DNA of 64,000 nucleotides from Buchnera aphidicola (Aphis gossypii) (GCF_013394915.1 NZ_CP056771.1:248001-312000), one strand, 5' to 3'. Positions 10,863 to 20,704 are shown, counted from the first letter of the stretch. Numbers and translations are program-made. The notes: a model not told the origin generated them from the sequence alone.

Positions 10863-11912
10863 ATGCGCATAGAAGAAGATATTAAATTAGGTTTTAAGGA
10901 TGTTTTAATCAGACCTAAGCGGTCTATTTTAAAAAGTCGTTCTGAAGTTGATCTTATTCGCTCTTTTACTTTTAAGTATGCTCATAATAAATGGTCTGGT
11001 ATTCCGATTATCGCTGCAAATATGGATACAATTGGAACATTTGAAATGGCTTTTTCTTTGTCAAGTTTTAAGATTTTAACTGCGATACATAAATATTATT
11101 CCTTTGATGAATGGAAAGTGTTTGTGAGTAAATCAACAGAAAAAACACTTGAACATGTCATTGTATCAATTGGAACATCTGATTTAGATTTTTTAAAAAT
11201 TCAAAAAATTTTATCATTATCTTCTAAATTGAAATATATTTGTATTGATGTTGCTAATGGTTATTCTGAATACTTTGTTTCTTTTTTAAAAAAAGTAAGA
11301 GATGCATATCCCAATGCAATTATTTGTGCTGGAAATGTCGTTACTGGAGAAATGGTTGAAGAACTAATTTTATCCGGAGCCGATATAGTTAAAGTTGGTA
11401 TTGGACCAGGATCAGTTTGTACTACAAGAATAAAAACAGGTGTAGGTTATCCTCAACTTTCAGCCATTATAGAGTGTGCGGATGCTGCACATGGATTGAA
11501 TGGTCAAATTATTAGTGACGGTGGATGTATTGTTTCTGGTGACATTGCAAAAGCTTTTGGAGGTGGATCAGATTTTGTAATGTTGGGAGGTATGTTATCA
11601 GGACATTATCAATGTGCAGGAAAAATTATTAAAGAAAATTTAAAAAAATTCATGTTGTTTTATGGTATGAGTTCTACTTCAGCCATGAAGCGTTATTCAG
11701 GGAAGATAAGAGGATATCGTGCTTCAGAAGGTAAAATAGTGAAAATACCTTTTCGTGGAAATGTTGATATAACTGTACGAGATATTTTAGGGGGCCTTCG
11801 ATCTGCTTGTACTTATGTAGGTGCTCAAAAATTAAAAGAGTTAACTAAGAGAACTACTTTTATAAGAGTAAATGAGCAAGAAAACCGTGTTTTTAATGAT
11901 TTTACATATTGA
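10863..11912 (+). CDS. guaC: GMP reductase
   Basis: NADPH-dependent reductive deamination of GMP to IMP, allowing guanine nucleotides to be turned into adenine nucleotides. At 349 residues it matches E. coli GuaC (347). The catalytic cysteine is C186 in GPGSVCTTR, followed by [10 protein letters not shown] and [17 protein letters not shown], which forms the phosphate-binding loop. IGTSDLD and the FRG segment near 298 are also conserved. The start is ATG at 10863, with AGGA about 10 bases upstream. It is divergent from coaE and ends at a good terminator hairpin. Together with hpt it indicates active purine interconversion. Confidence 0.96.
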   Translation: MRIEEDIKLGFKDVLIRPKRSILKSRSEVDLIRSFTFKYAHNKWSGIPIIAANMDTIGTFEMAFSLSSFKILTAIHKYYSFDEWKVFVSKSTEKTLEHVIVSIGTSDLDFLKIQKILSLSSKLKYICIDVANGYSEYFVSFLKKVRDAYPNAIICAGNVVTGEMVEELILSGADIVKVGIGPGSVCTTRIKTGVGYPQLSAIIECADAAHGLNGQIISDGGCIVSGDIAKAFGGGSDFVMLGGMLSGHYQCAGKIIKENLKKFMLFYGMSSTSAMKRYSGKIRGYRASEGKIVKIPFRGNVDITVRDILGGLRSACTYVGAQKLKELTKRTTFIRVNEQENRVFNDFTY

Positions 11913-11949
11913 TATCAATTATATATCATTTTAAAAAATTTAAAATAAT

Positions 11950-11997
11950 AAAATCAATAAAATTAATTATTTATAGTTGATTTTGTTGATTTTTTTT
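11950..11997 (+). terminator. Rho-independent terminator after guaC
   Basis: A 17-bp A/T-rich stem pairs 11950-11966 with 11977-11993 around a 10-base loop and contains two G-U pairs. The T run covers the end of the right arm and continues to 11997. It sits 37 bases past the guaC stop codon and isolates it from aceE. Confidence 0.6.
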
Positions 11998-12012
11998 ATA
12001 AATTAATAATTC

Positions 12013-12070
12013 ATTACTTGTAAAATAGACAAAATTTTTTTTAGAAAAATTTTATTATGTCTTCAGTAAT
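12013..12070 (+). promoter_or_regulatory. Imperfect inverted repeat in the aceE leader
   Basis: ATTACT, AGAC and AAATTTTT on the left (12013-12039) reappear in inverse order as AAAAATTTT, GTCT and AGTAAT on the right (to 12070). This could form a bulged hairpin about 60 bases before aceE. It does not resemble a PdhR operator (AATTGGTnnnACCAATT), and pdhR itself is absent. Its role, if any, is unknown; low-complexity A/T DNA can form such structures by chance. Confidence 0.25.
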
Positions 12071-12133
12071 AATTCATTTAATATTTTTAATTTAAATTTT
12101 ATTATTAAAAATAATATATAAGGAACTTGTACC

Positions 12134-14797
12134 ATGTCAGAAAATTTATATGATGACGTGGATCCAATTGAAACTAATGATTGGGTACAATCAATTGAAT
12201 CTGTTATCCAAAAAGAAGGTATTAGAAGAGCTCGTTTTTTAATTGAAAAAATTTTAGAACGATCTCAAATAAATAAATCAGATTTTTTTAAATGTTTTTT
12301 TACTAGTAATTATATTAATACTATAAACGAGCAAGATGAAATTGAATACCCCGGGGATTTAATTCTAGAAAAAAAAATTCGTTCTGCCATTCGATGGAAT
12401 GCTATTATGATGGTATTGCGTGCATCAAAAAAAAATTTAGAATTAGGCGGTCATTTATCGTCTTTTCAATCATCCGCTACTATATACGAAGTTTGTTTTA
12501 ATCATTTTTTTCGCGCTAAAAATCATTATGATGGAGGTGATTTAGTATATTTTCAAGGTCATATTTCTCCTGGAATTTATGCACGATCATTTTTAGAAGG
12601 ACGTTTATCTATAAAACAAATTGATAATTTTAGACAAGAAGTTGATGGAAATGGATTATCTTCTTATCCTCATCCTAAATTAATGCCTAATTTTTGGCAA
12701 TTTCCCACTGTTTCCATGGGACTTGGTCCTTTATTTTCTATTTACCAAGCTAAATTTTTAAAATATCTTCATAATCGAGATTTAAAAAATACTTCTAAAC
12801 AAACAGTTTATGCTTTTTTAGGTGATGGTGAAATGGATGAACCAGAATCTAAAGGAGCTATCTCTATTGCGGCTCGTGAAAAACTAGACAATTTAATTTT
12901 TATAATTAATTGTAATTTACAAAGATTAGATGGACCAGTTGTAGGAAATGGTAAAATTATAAATGAATTAGAAAGTTTTTTTTATGGAGCAGGATGGAAA
13001 GTAATCAAGGTAATTTGGGGTGGGAAATGGGACATTTTATTAAAAAAAGATAAAACTGGAAAGTTAATTCAATTAATGAATGAAACAATAGATGGTGATT
13101 ATCAAACATTTAAATCTAAAAATGGCGCTTATGTTAGAAAGTATTTTTTTGGAAAATATAAAGAGACATTAGAATTAGTTGAAAATATGACAGATGAAGA
13201 GATATGGAGTTTAAATCGAGGTGGTCATGATCCTAAAAAAATGTTTAATGCAATAGTACAAGCAAAAAAAACTAAAGGAAAACCTACAGTTATTTTAGCG
13301 CATACTATAAAAGGGTATGGTATGGGCATGATTGCTGAGGGTAAAAATATTGCGCATCAAATAAAAAAGATAAATATGAATGGGATTATGTATATTAGAA
13401 ATCGTTTTCACATTCCTATATCTGATAAAGAAGTAGAAAAATTACCTTATATTACTTTTGAAAAAAATTCTAAAGAATATTGCTATATGCAGAATCAAAG
13501 AAAAAAATTAGGCGGTTATATTCCTTTTCGTTTATCTAGATTTACTCAAAAATTAAATCTTCCAGATTTAACAGATTTTAAATCGTTGTTAGAAGAACAA
13601 AATAAACACATTTCCACTACAATAGCTTTTGTTCGAGTCTTGAATTTAATTTTAAAAAATGATTCTATTAAACATTTAATTGTACCTATTATTGCTGATG
13701 AAGCGCGTACTTTTGGAATGGAAGGTTTATTTAGAAAAATTGGAATTTATAGTCCTAATGGACAAAAATATGTTCCCCAAGATCGTGAACAATTAGCATA
13801 TTATAAAGAAGAGAAAAAAGGACAAATATTGCAAGAGGGAATTAATGAATTAGGAGCCGCTTCATCTTGGCTTGCTGCTGCAACTTCCTATAGTACTAAT
13901 GATTTTCCTATGATTCCTTTTTATATTTATTATTCAATATTTGGTTTTCAACGAATTGGTGATCTTTTTTGGGCTGCAGGTGATCAACAAGCAAGAGGTT
14001 TTTTAATCGGTGGCACATCTGGAAGAACAACTTTAAATGGTGAAGGTTTACAACATGAAGATGGCCATAGTCATATACAGTCTTTAACAATACCAAATTG
14101 TATTTCTTATGATCCTTCTTTTGCTTATGAGGTTGCAGTTATTATACAAGACGGGTTACGAAGAATGTACGGACCTATACAAGAAAATATATATTATTAT
14201 ATTACTACAATCAATGAAAATTATTACATGCCAGCTATGCCTAAAGGAATAGAAAAAGGAATTTGCAAAGGAATTTATAAATTAAAAACATTATATTCTA
14301 CTCAATTAAAAATACAATTAATGGGTTCTGGAGCTATTTTACGTTGTATATGTGAAGCTGCTGAAATTTTATCTAATGATTATTCTATTACTACTGATAT
14401 TTATAGTGTAACTTCTTTTACCGAATTAGCTAGAGATGGAGAAGAGTGTTTAAGGTGGAATATGTTGCATCCGAAAAAAGAAAAGAAAATTGCCTATATA
14501 AAAAAAGTTATGAATTCCGCTCCTGCTGTTGCAGCCACTGATTATATGAAATTGTTTGCAGAGCAAATACGTAATTATATTCCTTCAAAAGAGTATTTTG
14601 TATTAGGTACAGATGGTTTTGGGCGATCAGATAGCCGTGAAAAACTACGCAATCACTTTGAAGTTAGCGCCCATTATATAGTTTTAGCTGCTTTAAGTTT
14701 ATTAGTAAAATCAAATCAAATGAATCAACAGGTAGTAGAAGATGCAATTATTAAATTTAATATCAATGCAGATAAAATTAATCCACGTTTAGCCTAA
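12134..14797 (+). CDS. aceE: Pyruvate dehydrogenase E1 component
   Basis: Thiamine diphosphate-dependent decarboxylation of pyruvate and reductive acetylation of the E2 lipoyl arm. It has 887 residues, the same as the E. coli homodimeric E1. The ThDP-binding motif begins GDGEMDEPES and ends with IINCNLQRLDG. Other conserved blocks are GHISPGIYARSFLEGR, IADEARTFGMEGLFR, LQHEDGHSH and GTDGFGRSDSREKLR. The start is ATG at 12134 with AAGGA 10 bases before. First gene of aceE-aceF-lpdA; the regulator gene pdhR that precedes it in E. coli is missing. Confidence 0.97.
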   Translation: MSENLYDDVDPIETNDWVQSIESVIQKEGIRRARFLIEKILERSQINKSDFFKCFFTSNYINTINEQDEIEYPGDLILEKKIRSAIRWNAIMMVLRASKKNLELGGHLSSFQSSATIYEVCFNHFFRAKNHYDGGDLVYFQGHISPGIYARSFLEGRLSIKQIDNFRQEVDGNGLSSYPHPKLMPNFWQFPTVSMGLGPLFSIYQAKFLKYLHNRDLKNTSKQTVYAFLGDGEMDEPESKGAISIAAREKLDNLIFIINCNLQRLDGPVVGNGKIINELESFFYGAGWKVIKVIWGGKWDILLKKDKTGKLIQLMNETIDGDYQTFKSKNGAYVRKYFFGKYKETLELVENMTDEEIWSLNRGGHDPKKMFNAIVQAKKTKGKPTVILAHTIKGYGMGMIAEGKNIAHQIKKINMNGIMYIRNRFHIPISDKEVEKLPYITFEKNSKEYCYMQNQRKKLGGYIPFRLSRFTQKLNLPDLTDFKSLLEEQNKHISTTIAFVRVLNLILKNDSIKHLIVPIIADEARTFGMEGLFRKIGIYSPNGQKYVPQDREQLAYYKEEKKGQILQEGINELGAASSWLAAATSYSTNDFPMIPFYIYYSIFGFQRIGDLFWAAGDQQARGFLIGGTSGRTTLNGEGLQHEDGHSHIQSLTIPNCISYDPSFAYEVAVIIQDGLRRMYGPIQENIYYYITTINENYYMPAMPKGIEKGICKGIYKLKTLYSTQLKIQLMGSGAILRCICEAAEILSNDYSITTDIYSVTSFTELARDGEECLRWNMLHPKKEKKIAYIKKVMNSAPAVAATDYMKLFAEQIRNYIPSKEYFVLGTDGFGRSDSREKLRNHFEVSAHYIVLAALSLLVKSNQMNQQVVEDAIIKFNINADKINPRLA

Positions 14798-14810
14798 GAG
14801 GTGAGATAAA

Positions 14811-15968
14811 GTGCATATTGAAGTTAAAATGCCTGATGTTGGTTTAGATGAAGTAGAAGTAACAGAAATATTAGTGAAATTAGATGAAGAGGTAAAAATA
14901 GAACAAGGATTAATTACTGTTGAAGGTGATAAATCTTCTATGGAAATACCTTCTCCGATATCTGGAATTATAAAAAAAATAGATGTAAAAGTTGGAGATA
15001 AAGTTTCTACTGGTTCAGTTATAATGATTTTTATGACTAATCAAACAAATTCTATTAATCAAGAAAAAGAAAGTGTTGATACTTTTGAAATTAAAAAATC
15101 AACTATTAAAAAAGATATAATACATGCAACACCGTCTGTAAGAAGATTGGCACGTGAATTAAATATTAATTTAAGTGATGTTTTAGGTTCCGGAAGAAAA
15201 AATCGAATTTTAAAAGAAGATCTTGAATCCTACACAAAAAAATTTTTTCATGATGAATACAAATTAAAAGTGGAAAAGATCGAAATAAATCATTTACAAA
15301 GGAACGTTGGAAAAAATTTGTCTAATAATTGGATAAATATACCTCATGTCACGCAATTTGACGAAGTAAATATTACTACATTAGAAGAATTTCGTCAAAA
15401 CTATAATAATGAAGAATGTAAAAAAAATATTGATTATAAGAACGTTACTATATTAGTTTTTGTTATAAAAGCAGTATCGCACGCACTATTAAAGTTTCCA
15501 ATTTTTAATAGTTCTTTATCAAAAGATAAAAAAACAATTATTCTTAAAAAATACGTGAATATTGGTGTTGCTGTAGATGTTTCAAATGGATTACTAGTTC
15601 CGGTATTAAAAAATGTTAATAAAAAAAGTATTGTTCATTTATCATCTGAATTAATATTGATTTCTGACAAAGCTCGTAAAAATAAATTAGATCGATTAGA
15701 TATAAAAGACAGTTGTTTTACAATTTCAAATTTAGGAAGTGTTGGAGGTTATTGGTTTACACCAATTATTAATTCTCCTGAAGTTGCAATTCTTGGAGTT
15801 TCAAGAGCAGTAATTAAACCAACTTGGGATGGCAAAAATTTTATTCCATCTTTAACCTTACCTTTATCTCTATCTTATGATCACCGCGTTATTAATGGGG
15901 TAGAGGCAGCTCGTTTTATTTGTTTTCTAAAAAAATTATTGTCTGATGTACGATTTTTAATTATGTAA
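14811..15968 (+). CDS. aceF: Pyruvate dehydrogenase E2 component (dihydrolipoamide acetyltransferase), single lipoyl domain
   Basis: Core of the pyruvate dehydrogenase complex, transferring acetyl groups to CoA. The GTG start at 14811 follows GAGGTGAG. Layout: one lipoyl domain (about 1-78) with lipoyl-lysine K41 in VEGDKSSME; a short linker; a peripheral subunit-binding domain (about 105-140, ATPSVRRLARELNINLSDV); and the catalytic domain ending DHRVINGVEAARF. It has 385 residues against 630 in E. coli, which carries three lipoyl domains, so two are missing. The catalytic His is H358; the usual Asp four residues on is Asn362, a variant also known in other E2p enzymes such as that of Azotobacter. 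Confidence 0.95.
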   Translation: MHIEVKMPDVGLDEVEVTEILVKLDEEVKIEQGLITVEGDKSSMEIPSPISGIIKKIDVKVGDKVSTGSVIMIFMTNQTNSINQEKESVDTFEIKKSTIKKDIIHATPSVRRLARELNINLSDVLGSGRKNRILKEDLESYTKKFFHDEYKLKVEKIEINHLQRNVGKNLSNNWINIPHVTQFDEVNITTLEEFRQNYNNEECKKNIDYKNVTILVFVIKAVSHALLKFPIFNSSLSKDKKTIILKKYVNIGVAVDVSNGLLVPVLKNVNKKSIVHLSSELILISDKARKNKLDRLDIKDSCFTISNLGSVGGYWFTPIINSPEVAILGVSRAVIKPTWDGKNFIPSLTLPLSLSYDHRVINGVEAARFICFLKKLLSDVRFLIM

Positions 15969-16021
15969 TTTTGTATAAATGAAGTATTTTTTTGCAACAT
16001 TCATTATCAAAAGAGGTTTAT

Positions 16022-17446
16022 ATGCATCAAAAAATTCAAACAGAAGTAGTTGTTATAGGTTCAGGACCTGCTGGTTATTCCGCGGCTTTTAGATGTTCTG
16101 ATTTGGGATTAGATACAGTTTTAATAGAACGTTATGACAAATTAGGTGGTGTTTGTTTAAATGTGGGATGTATTCCTTCAAAGTCTTTATTACATATAGC
16201 AAAAATTATTAAAGGCGCAAAAGATTTATCTAAATCAGGAATTTTTTTTAATGAACCTTCCATTGATATTAAAAAAATTCAAGATTGGAAAAAAAGTATT
16301 GTTAATAAACTTACAACTAGTTTGTATAATATAAGTAAAAAAAGAAATGTAAGATTTATTCAAGGTTTAGCTCATTTTGAAAGTGATCACAATATCATTG
16401 TAGAAAATAATGAGAATCAATTTGATATTTCTTTTAAAAATGCCATTATTGCTACTGGTTCGAACTCAATTAAAATGTCTTCATTAACAATACAAGATCA
16501 TAGGATTTGGAATTCTACAGATGCTTTATTGTTAAGAAATATTCCAGATCGTTTTTTGATTATAGGAGGAGGAATTATTGGTTTAGAAATGGCTACAATA
16601 TATAGTGCATTGGGATCAAATGTAGACATTGTAGATCGTTTTGATACCTTTTTGCCTTCAGTGGATAAAGACATCTCTGAAATGTATACAAAATCGATTA
16701 ATAAAAGATTTAATCTATTTTTAAATACACATGTTACAAACGTAGAGCCTAAAGAAAATGGTTTAATTACTTCTATGTTAGTCAATAATATAAGTCATGA
16801 TATTCGTTATGACAATATCCTAGTAGCGATCGGACGAAAACCTAACATTAAAAATTTAGCATTAAATAAAATTGGCATAAAATTGAATGATTTTGGTTTT
16901 ATTGAAATAAATAACCAATTAAGAACTAATATACCTAATATTTATGCGATTGGTGATGTTACAGGTTTTCCAATGTTAGCTCATAAAGCTATTCACGAGT
17001 CACATATCGTTTCTGAAGTTATTGCTGGTAAAAATCATTTTTATGAACCTAAAGTAATACCATCTGTAGCTTATACTGATCCTGAAATTGCTTGGGTAGG
17101 TTTTAGCGAAAAAGATGCCATAAAGTCAGAAATAGATTATGAGGCTTCTGTTTTTCCTTGGAACTCTTCTGGAAGAGCACATGCATCAAATTGCACAATA
17201 GGCATGACAAAATTAATTTTTAATAAAAAAAATAAACAGTTAATTGGAGGTGCCATAGTAGGTGAAAATGCTGGCGAGTTAATCAATGAAATTACATTAG
17301 CAATTGAGATGGGATGTGATGCAGAGGATCTTTCCTTGACTATTCATGCTCATCCGACTTTAAGTGAATCAATTTGTTTAGCATCCGAAATTTTTCAAGG
17401 TACAATAACAGATTTATTAAATGTCAAAAAAAACAATTTTATATAA
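16022..17446 (+). CDS. lpdA: Dihydrolipoyl dehydrogenase (E3)
   Basis: FAD enzyme that reoxidises lipoamide with NAD in the pyruvate (and 2-oxoglutarate) dehydrogenase complexes. ATG at 16022, after AGAGG, gives 474 residues, exactly the length of E. coli Lpd; an in-frame TTG 30 bases upstream is less likely. Seen: FAD-binding VIGSGPAGYSAA (about 11-22), the redox disulfide C45-C50 in GGVCLNVGCIPSK, NAD-binding IIGGGIIGLEMA, AIGDVTGFPMLAHKA, and the active-site HAHPTLSE near residue 444. The stop codon TAA (17444-17446) is the first base triplet of a 46-bp perfect hairpin. Confidence 0.97.
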   Translation: MHQKIQTEVVVIGSGPAGYSAAFRCSDLGLDTVLIERYDKLGGVCLNVGCIPSKSLLHIAKIIKGAKDLSKSGIFFNEPSIDIKKIQDWKKSIVNKLTTSLYNISKKRNVRFIQGLAHFESDHNIIVENNENQFDISFKNAIIATGSNSIKMSSLTIQDHRIWNSTDALLLRNIPDRFLIIGGGIIGLEMATIYSALGSNVDIVDRFDTFLPSVDKDISEMYTKSINKRFNLFLNTHVTNVEPKENGLITSMLVNNISHDIRYDNILVAIGRKPNIKNLALNKIGIKLNDFGFIEINNQLRTNIPNIYAIGDVTGFPMLAHKAIHESHIVSEVIAGKNHFYEPKVIPSVAYTDPEIAWVGFSEKDAIKSEIDYEASVFPWNSSGRAHASNCTIGMTKLIFNKKNKQLIGGAIVGENAGELINEITLAIEMGCDAEDLSLTIHAHPTLSESICLASEIFQGTITDLLNVKKNNFI

Positions 17447-17545
17447 TATTTAATATAATTCTTTTAGAACAAGAAAAGATTATAGAAATTATATTTCTAT
17501 AATCTTTTCTTGTTCTAAAAGAATTATATTAAATATTAATTTTTT
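17444..17545. terminator. Perfect 46-bp hairpin between convergent lpdA and speD
   Basis: 17444-17489 is exactly complementary to 17493-17538, leaving a three-base loop (TAT, 17490-17492). The left arm starts on the lpdA stop codon. Six T follow the right arm (17540-17545) on the plus strand. On the minus strand a T8 run lies about 10 bases past the structure. The position between two convergent genes fits a bidirectional terminator, but the stem is far longer than a terminator needs and has no mismatch. Confidence 0.75.
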
Positions 17546-17579
17546 AGAAATGTATAAAATTGTTTTAATTTTATACTAG

Positions 17580-18377
17580 TTATATTACTGGAATATTTCT
17601 TCCATGATATATTTCTCTCATTTCTTTCCATAATAAATCTTCAATATATGAATGTTCTTTTTTTGATAAATCTTTAATACTAGTATTAAATAGATAATTT
17701 TGTAAATGAAATTCTCTTAATAGCATTCGAGTGTGAAAAATGTTTTCTTGATATACATTTACATCAACCATTTCATACATAGATTTAATATGATCAGACA
17801 TAAAATTTTGAATAGAATTGATTTTATGATCAATAAAATGTTTCACTCCATCAACATCTCTAGTAAATCCTCTAACACGATATTCAATTGTTACTATATC
17901 TGATTCTAACTGATTAATGAGATAATTTAATGCATTAAGTGGAGATATTATACCACAGGTTGAAACTTCAATATCTGCTCGAAAAGTACAAATTCCGCTT
18001 TGGGGGTGGCTTTCTGGGTATGTATGGACACAGATATGACTTTTGTCTAGATGAGCTAAAACAGAAGACGAAATAATATTATTATTTTTTTTTTCAATAT
18101 TGACTGTATCTAGATTTATCGGTTCCTCACATACTAATATAGTTACACTAGCGCCTTGTGGATCATAATCTTGATGAAATATATTTAGCACATTAGCACC
18201 AATAATTGAACATGTTTTTTTTAATATCTTTGTCAATCGGATAGCATTATATTGTTCATCAATATATGCAATATAGCTATTTCTTGAATTATTAGTATTT
18301 GCATAACAAATATCATAGATACAAAAACTTAGGCTTTTTGTTAAATTATTAAAGCCATATAATTTTAGTTTTTGCAA
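17580..18377 (-). CDS. speD: S-adenosylmethionine decarboxylase proenzyme
   Basis: Makes decarboxylated S-adenosylmethionine, the aminopropyl donor for spermidine. It self-cleaves to create a pyruvoyl cofactor at K112-S113 in [17 protein letters not shown]. The 265 residues align end to end with E. coli SpeD (264), including [32 protein letters not shown] and YRVRGFTRD. The start is TTG at 18377, supported by alignment with the E. coli N-terminus and a GGAGAG ribosome binding site about 9 bases upstream. It lies 27 bases after speE, as in the E. coli speED operon. Confidence 0.96.
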   Translation of the reverse strand: MQKLKLYGFNNLTKSLSFCIYDICYANTNNSRNSYIAYIDEQYNAIRLTKILKKTCSIIGANVLNIFHQDYDPQGASVTILVCEEPINLDTVNIEKKNNNIISSSVLAHLDKSHICVHTYPESHPQSGICTFRADIEVSTCGIISPLNALNYLINQLESDIVTIEYRVRGFTRDVDGVKHFIDHKINSIQNFMSDHIKSMYEMVDVNVYQENIFHTRMLLREFHLQNYLFNTSIKDLSKKEHSYIEDLLWKEMREIYHGRNIPVI

Positions 18378-18404
18378 TTTAATTACTCTCCTATGAAAGT
18401 ATTT

Positions 18405-19265
18405 CTAACTTTCATCTAACGTATTGATTATATATTGAGGCAAAACAAAGCTGCTTATGTGTATTTGAGGGCTGTAATAATTAAAAATTAATTTTGTTTT
18501 TTTTATGCGAAATTTTAATTTTTCAAGATCAATCAAGCGTAGCTCTATATTATCAGACCCCCATGCAAATATCATTATCCCTCCATAATAACTAGGAATT
18601 GCTGCTTGATAGAAACTAGTATCATAAAAATATTTTTTTAAATTTTTATGAGTTGAAATAATTTCATTTTTTTGAAAAAAGGGAATGCCGTTTTGTGATA
18701 CAAAAATTCCATTTTTTTTAAGAATTTTTTTACAATATAAATAAAACTTTGAAATAAATAAGTTTTTTCCAGGTCCAACTGGATCAGTTGAATCAGATAT
18801 AATTAGATCAAATTTTTCATTAGTTTTTTTTACGAAAGATAAGCCGTCATCAATAATTAGTTTTAAACGAGGGTCTTCATATGCATTATTGCTATGTTTC
18901 GGAAAATATTTTTTACATAAATTAACAATGTTAACGTCAATTTCTACCATGGTAATATTTTTAATATTTTTATGCTTACATATTTCTCGTAATATACCTC
19001 CATCGCCCCCACCTATTATCAATACATCTTTTATATTTCCATGAGAAAATATAGGAACATGACTTAACATTTCATGATATATAAATTCATCTTTTTCTGT
19101 TGTTTGGACAATGTCATCTATAGTCATTATGTTGCCCATAACTGAATTATTAAATATTTTAATATCATGGTGTTTATTTTTTTTCTGATATAACATTGTA
19201 TCAATTAAAAAATATTGCCCAAGATGACAATGAAGTTTTTCATGCCATATTTTGTTATTAATCAT
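18405..19265 (-). CDS. speE: Spermidine synthase (polyamine aminopropyltransferase)
   Basis: Transfers the aminopropyl group from decarboxylated SAM to putrescine. It has 286 residues (E. coli 288). The nucleotide-binding loop VLIIGGGDGGILRE (85-90 for the glycine-rich core) and the substrate/catalytic segment DLIISDSTDPVGPG are present, as are YHEMLSHVP and the C-terminal PSYYGGIMIFAWGS. The start is ATG at 19265. It forms an operon with speD downstream. The by-product methylthioadenosine is dealt with by mtn, the next gene upstream on the same strand. Confidence 0.96.
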   Translation of the reverse strand: MINNKIWHEKLHCHLGQYFLIDTMLYQKKNKHHDIKIFNNSVMGNIMTIDDIVQTTEKDEFIYHEMLSHVPIFSHGNIKDVLIIGGGDGGILREICKHKNIKNITMVEIDVNIVNLCKKYFPKHSNNAYEDPRLKLIIDDGLSFVKKTNEKFDLIISDSTDPVGPGKNLFISKFYLYCKKILKKNGIFVSQNGIPFFQKNEIISTHKNLKKYFYDTSFYQAAIPSYYGGIMIFAWGSDNIELRLIDLEKLKFRIKKTKLIFNYYSPQIHISSFVLPQYIINTLDES

Positions 19266-19469
19266 GGTATTTTTTACCTTTAAATATATTAATAATAAAT
19301 TATTTAGTAATTGATTTTAAGTGTATTGAAATAATAGAATTTATTTTTAGATTTTTTAAAGAAGGATAATGATTTTTTTTAAATATTTTAAGTATTGCAT
19401 CATGGATTACTATTTAAAAATATTTTAATTTAGTAAAGATTACCAAAAATATTAAAACAATGCTATTAT

Positions 19470-20186
19470 TTATTCAATAGATTTATACAACTGTGTATTT
19501 TCTAATATTAATTGAACTAAATTAAAAGATTGTAATGATGCAAGAGATATATTTTTTTTAAAATTTGATGTAGCCTGTGTATCAGATAAATCAGATATTG
19601 ATTTTATAACAATCAATGGAGTGTTAAATTGATAACATACTTGAGCTATTGCTGTAGATTCCATTTCCACTGCAATAGCACGAGAAAATTTAAATTTTAG
19701 TTTCTCAATGAAATCTTTCCCTCTAACAAATGAATCCCCAGTGATAATTAGCCCTGTATAAAATTTAACATTGAATTTTACAGCAGTTTCTATAAGTATA
19801 TGATATAAAAATTTATTTATTTTAAAATTTTTTGGATATTGAGGTATTTGACCTATAAAATACCCAAAATTTGTTAAATTTACATCATAATAGCATAATT
19901 TGTTAGGAATAATGATATCTCCTATAGCTATCTTAGGATCTAAACTCCCTGCTGAACCGCTGTTAATAATGATATCAATTTGAAATATGTTTATAAGTAG
20001 CATTGCTGCAATACTGGCTGAAACTTTTCCAATTCCTGATTTTATTAAAAAAATATTATTTTTTTTAAATTTTCCTATGTAAATTTTAAATTTTCCAATA
20101 TTTTTTGTTTCTTGATAATGTATAATCTTTTTAAATATTTTAATTTCTTGATCTATAGCTCCAACAATTCCAATATTTATATTCAT
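19470..20186 (-). CDS. mtn: 5'-methylthioadenosine/S-adenosylhomocysteine nucleosidase
   Basis: Hydrolyses methylthioadenosine (from spermidine synthesis) and S-adenosylhomocysteine, removing adenine. It has 238 residues (E. coli 232). E14 in GAIDQEI matches the catalytic E12 of E. coli. LLKSGIGKV-like IKSGIGKVSASIA, NSGSAGSLDP, the ribose-binding AVEMESTAIAQV and the catalytic-Asp segment SDLSD are all visible. The start is ATG at 20186. Its place next to speED here is specific to the reduced genome; in E. coli it lies nearer degP. Confidence 0.94.
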   Translation of the reverse strand: MNINIGIVGAIDQEIKIFKKIIHYQETKNIGKFKIYIGKFKKNNIFLIKSGIGKVSASIAAMLLINIFQIDIIINSGSAGSLDPKIAIGDIIIPNKLCYYDVNLTNFGYFIGQIPQYPKNFKINKFLYHILIETAVKFNVKFYTGLIITGDSFVRGKDFIEKLKFKFSRAIAVEMESTAIAQVCYQFNTPLIVIKSISDLSDTQATSNFKKNISLASLQSFNLVQLILENTQLYKSIE

Positions 20187-20207
20187 ATTAATTAATTTTT
20201 ATTATTT

Positions 20208-20552
20208 TCAAATATTAAATGACGAACCGCATCCACATGTATTTTTTGCATTGGGATTATGTACTACAAACTTTGATCCTTCTAAATTTTCTATATAATC
20301 TATTTGACCACCATCTAAGTATTGCAAACTAATAGGATCTATAATTAAATAAACATCTTCTTTACGAATTAATATATCATCTTTATTTATTTTTTCTTCA
20401 AAAACAAATTGATATTGAAAACCACTACATCCGCCACCAAGAATGTATATTCTTAGTTTTAAATTTTTATTTTTTTTTATTAAAGTAAAATTTTTAATTT
20501 TTTTAACAGCATTTTTTGTTAATTTAATATGATTATTAATAACTTTTTTCAC
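20208..20552 (-). CDS. erpA: Iron-sulfur cluster insertion protein ErpA (A-type carrier)
   Basis: Delivers Fe-S clusters to apoproteins, notably IspG/IspH of the isoprenoid pathway in E. coli. It has 114 residues, identical in length to E. coli ErpA. The three cluster cysteines are C42 in [11 protein letters not shown] and C106/C108 in [28 protein letters not shown] is the ErpA-specific middle block, which separates it from IscA and SufA. The start is ATG at 20552. It lies 21 bases upstream of mtn, so the two may be cotranscribed. dxr and uppS of the same isoprenoid route are also in the window. Confidence 0.94.
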   Translation of the reverse strand: MKKVINNHIKLTKNAVKKIKNFTLIKKNKNLKLRIYILGGGCSGFQYQFVFEEKINKDDILIRKEDVYLIIDPISLQYLDGGQIDYIENLEGSKFVVHNPNAKNTCGCGSSFNI

Positions 20553-20669
20553 TGTAGATATATTCTCAAAACATTTAGATGTTGTTTAAAATAATATGCT
20601 ATATTTTATCATAAAATAAATAATTTAAAGAAATTAATAAAAATTAATTGTCAACAACTTATTTTATTC

Positions 20670-20704
20670 CTTGCGCCGATAGGATATTTTTTTATTGGCG
20701 CAGG
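20670..20704. other. GC-rich 12-bp hairpin between ftsZ and erpA
   Basis: 20670-20681 (CTTGCGCCGATA) pairs with 20693-20704 (TATTGGCGCAGG), with two G-U pairs and an 11-base loop. GGCGC stems are rare in this A/T background. No T run follows on either strand, so it is not a typical terminator. It could stabilise the 3' end of ftsZ mRNA or act in the erpA leader. A TTGACA hexamer lies just downstream on the minus strand (about 20647-20652) and could be an erpA -35, but no clear -10 was seen. Confidence 0.4.

Noticed and set aside
15992-16021. TTG start giving a 484-residue LpdA
   Set aside because: ATG 16022 gives exactly the E. coli length of 474 and follows AGAGG.
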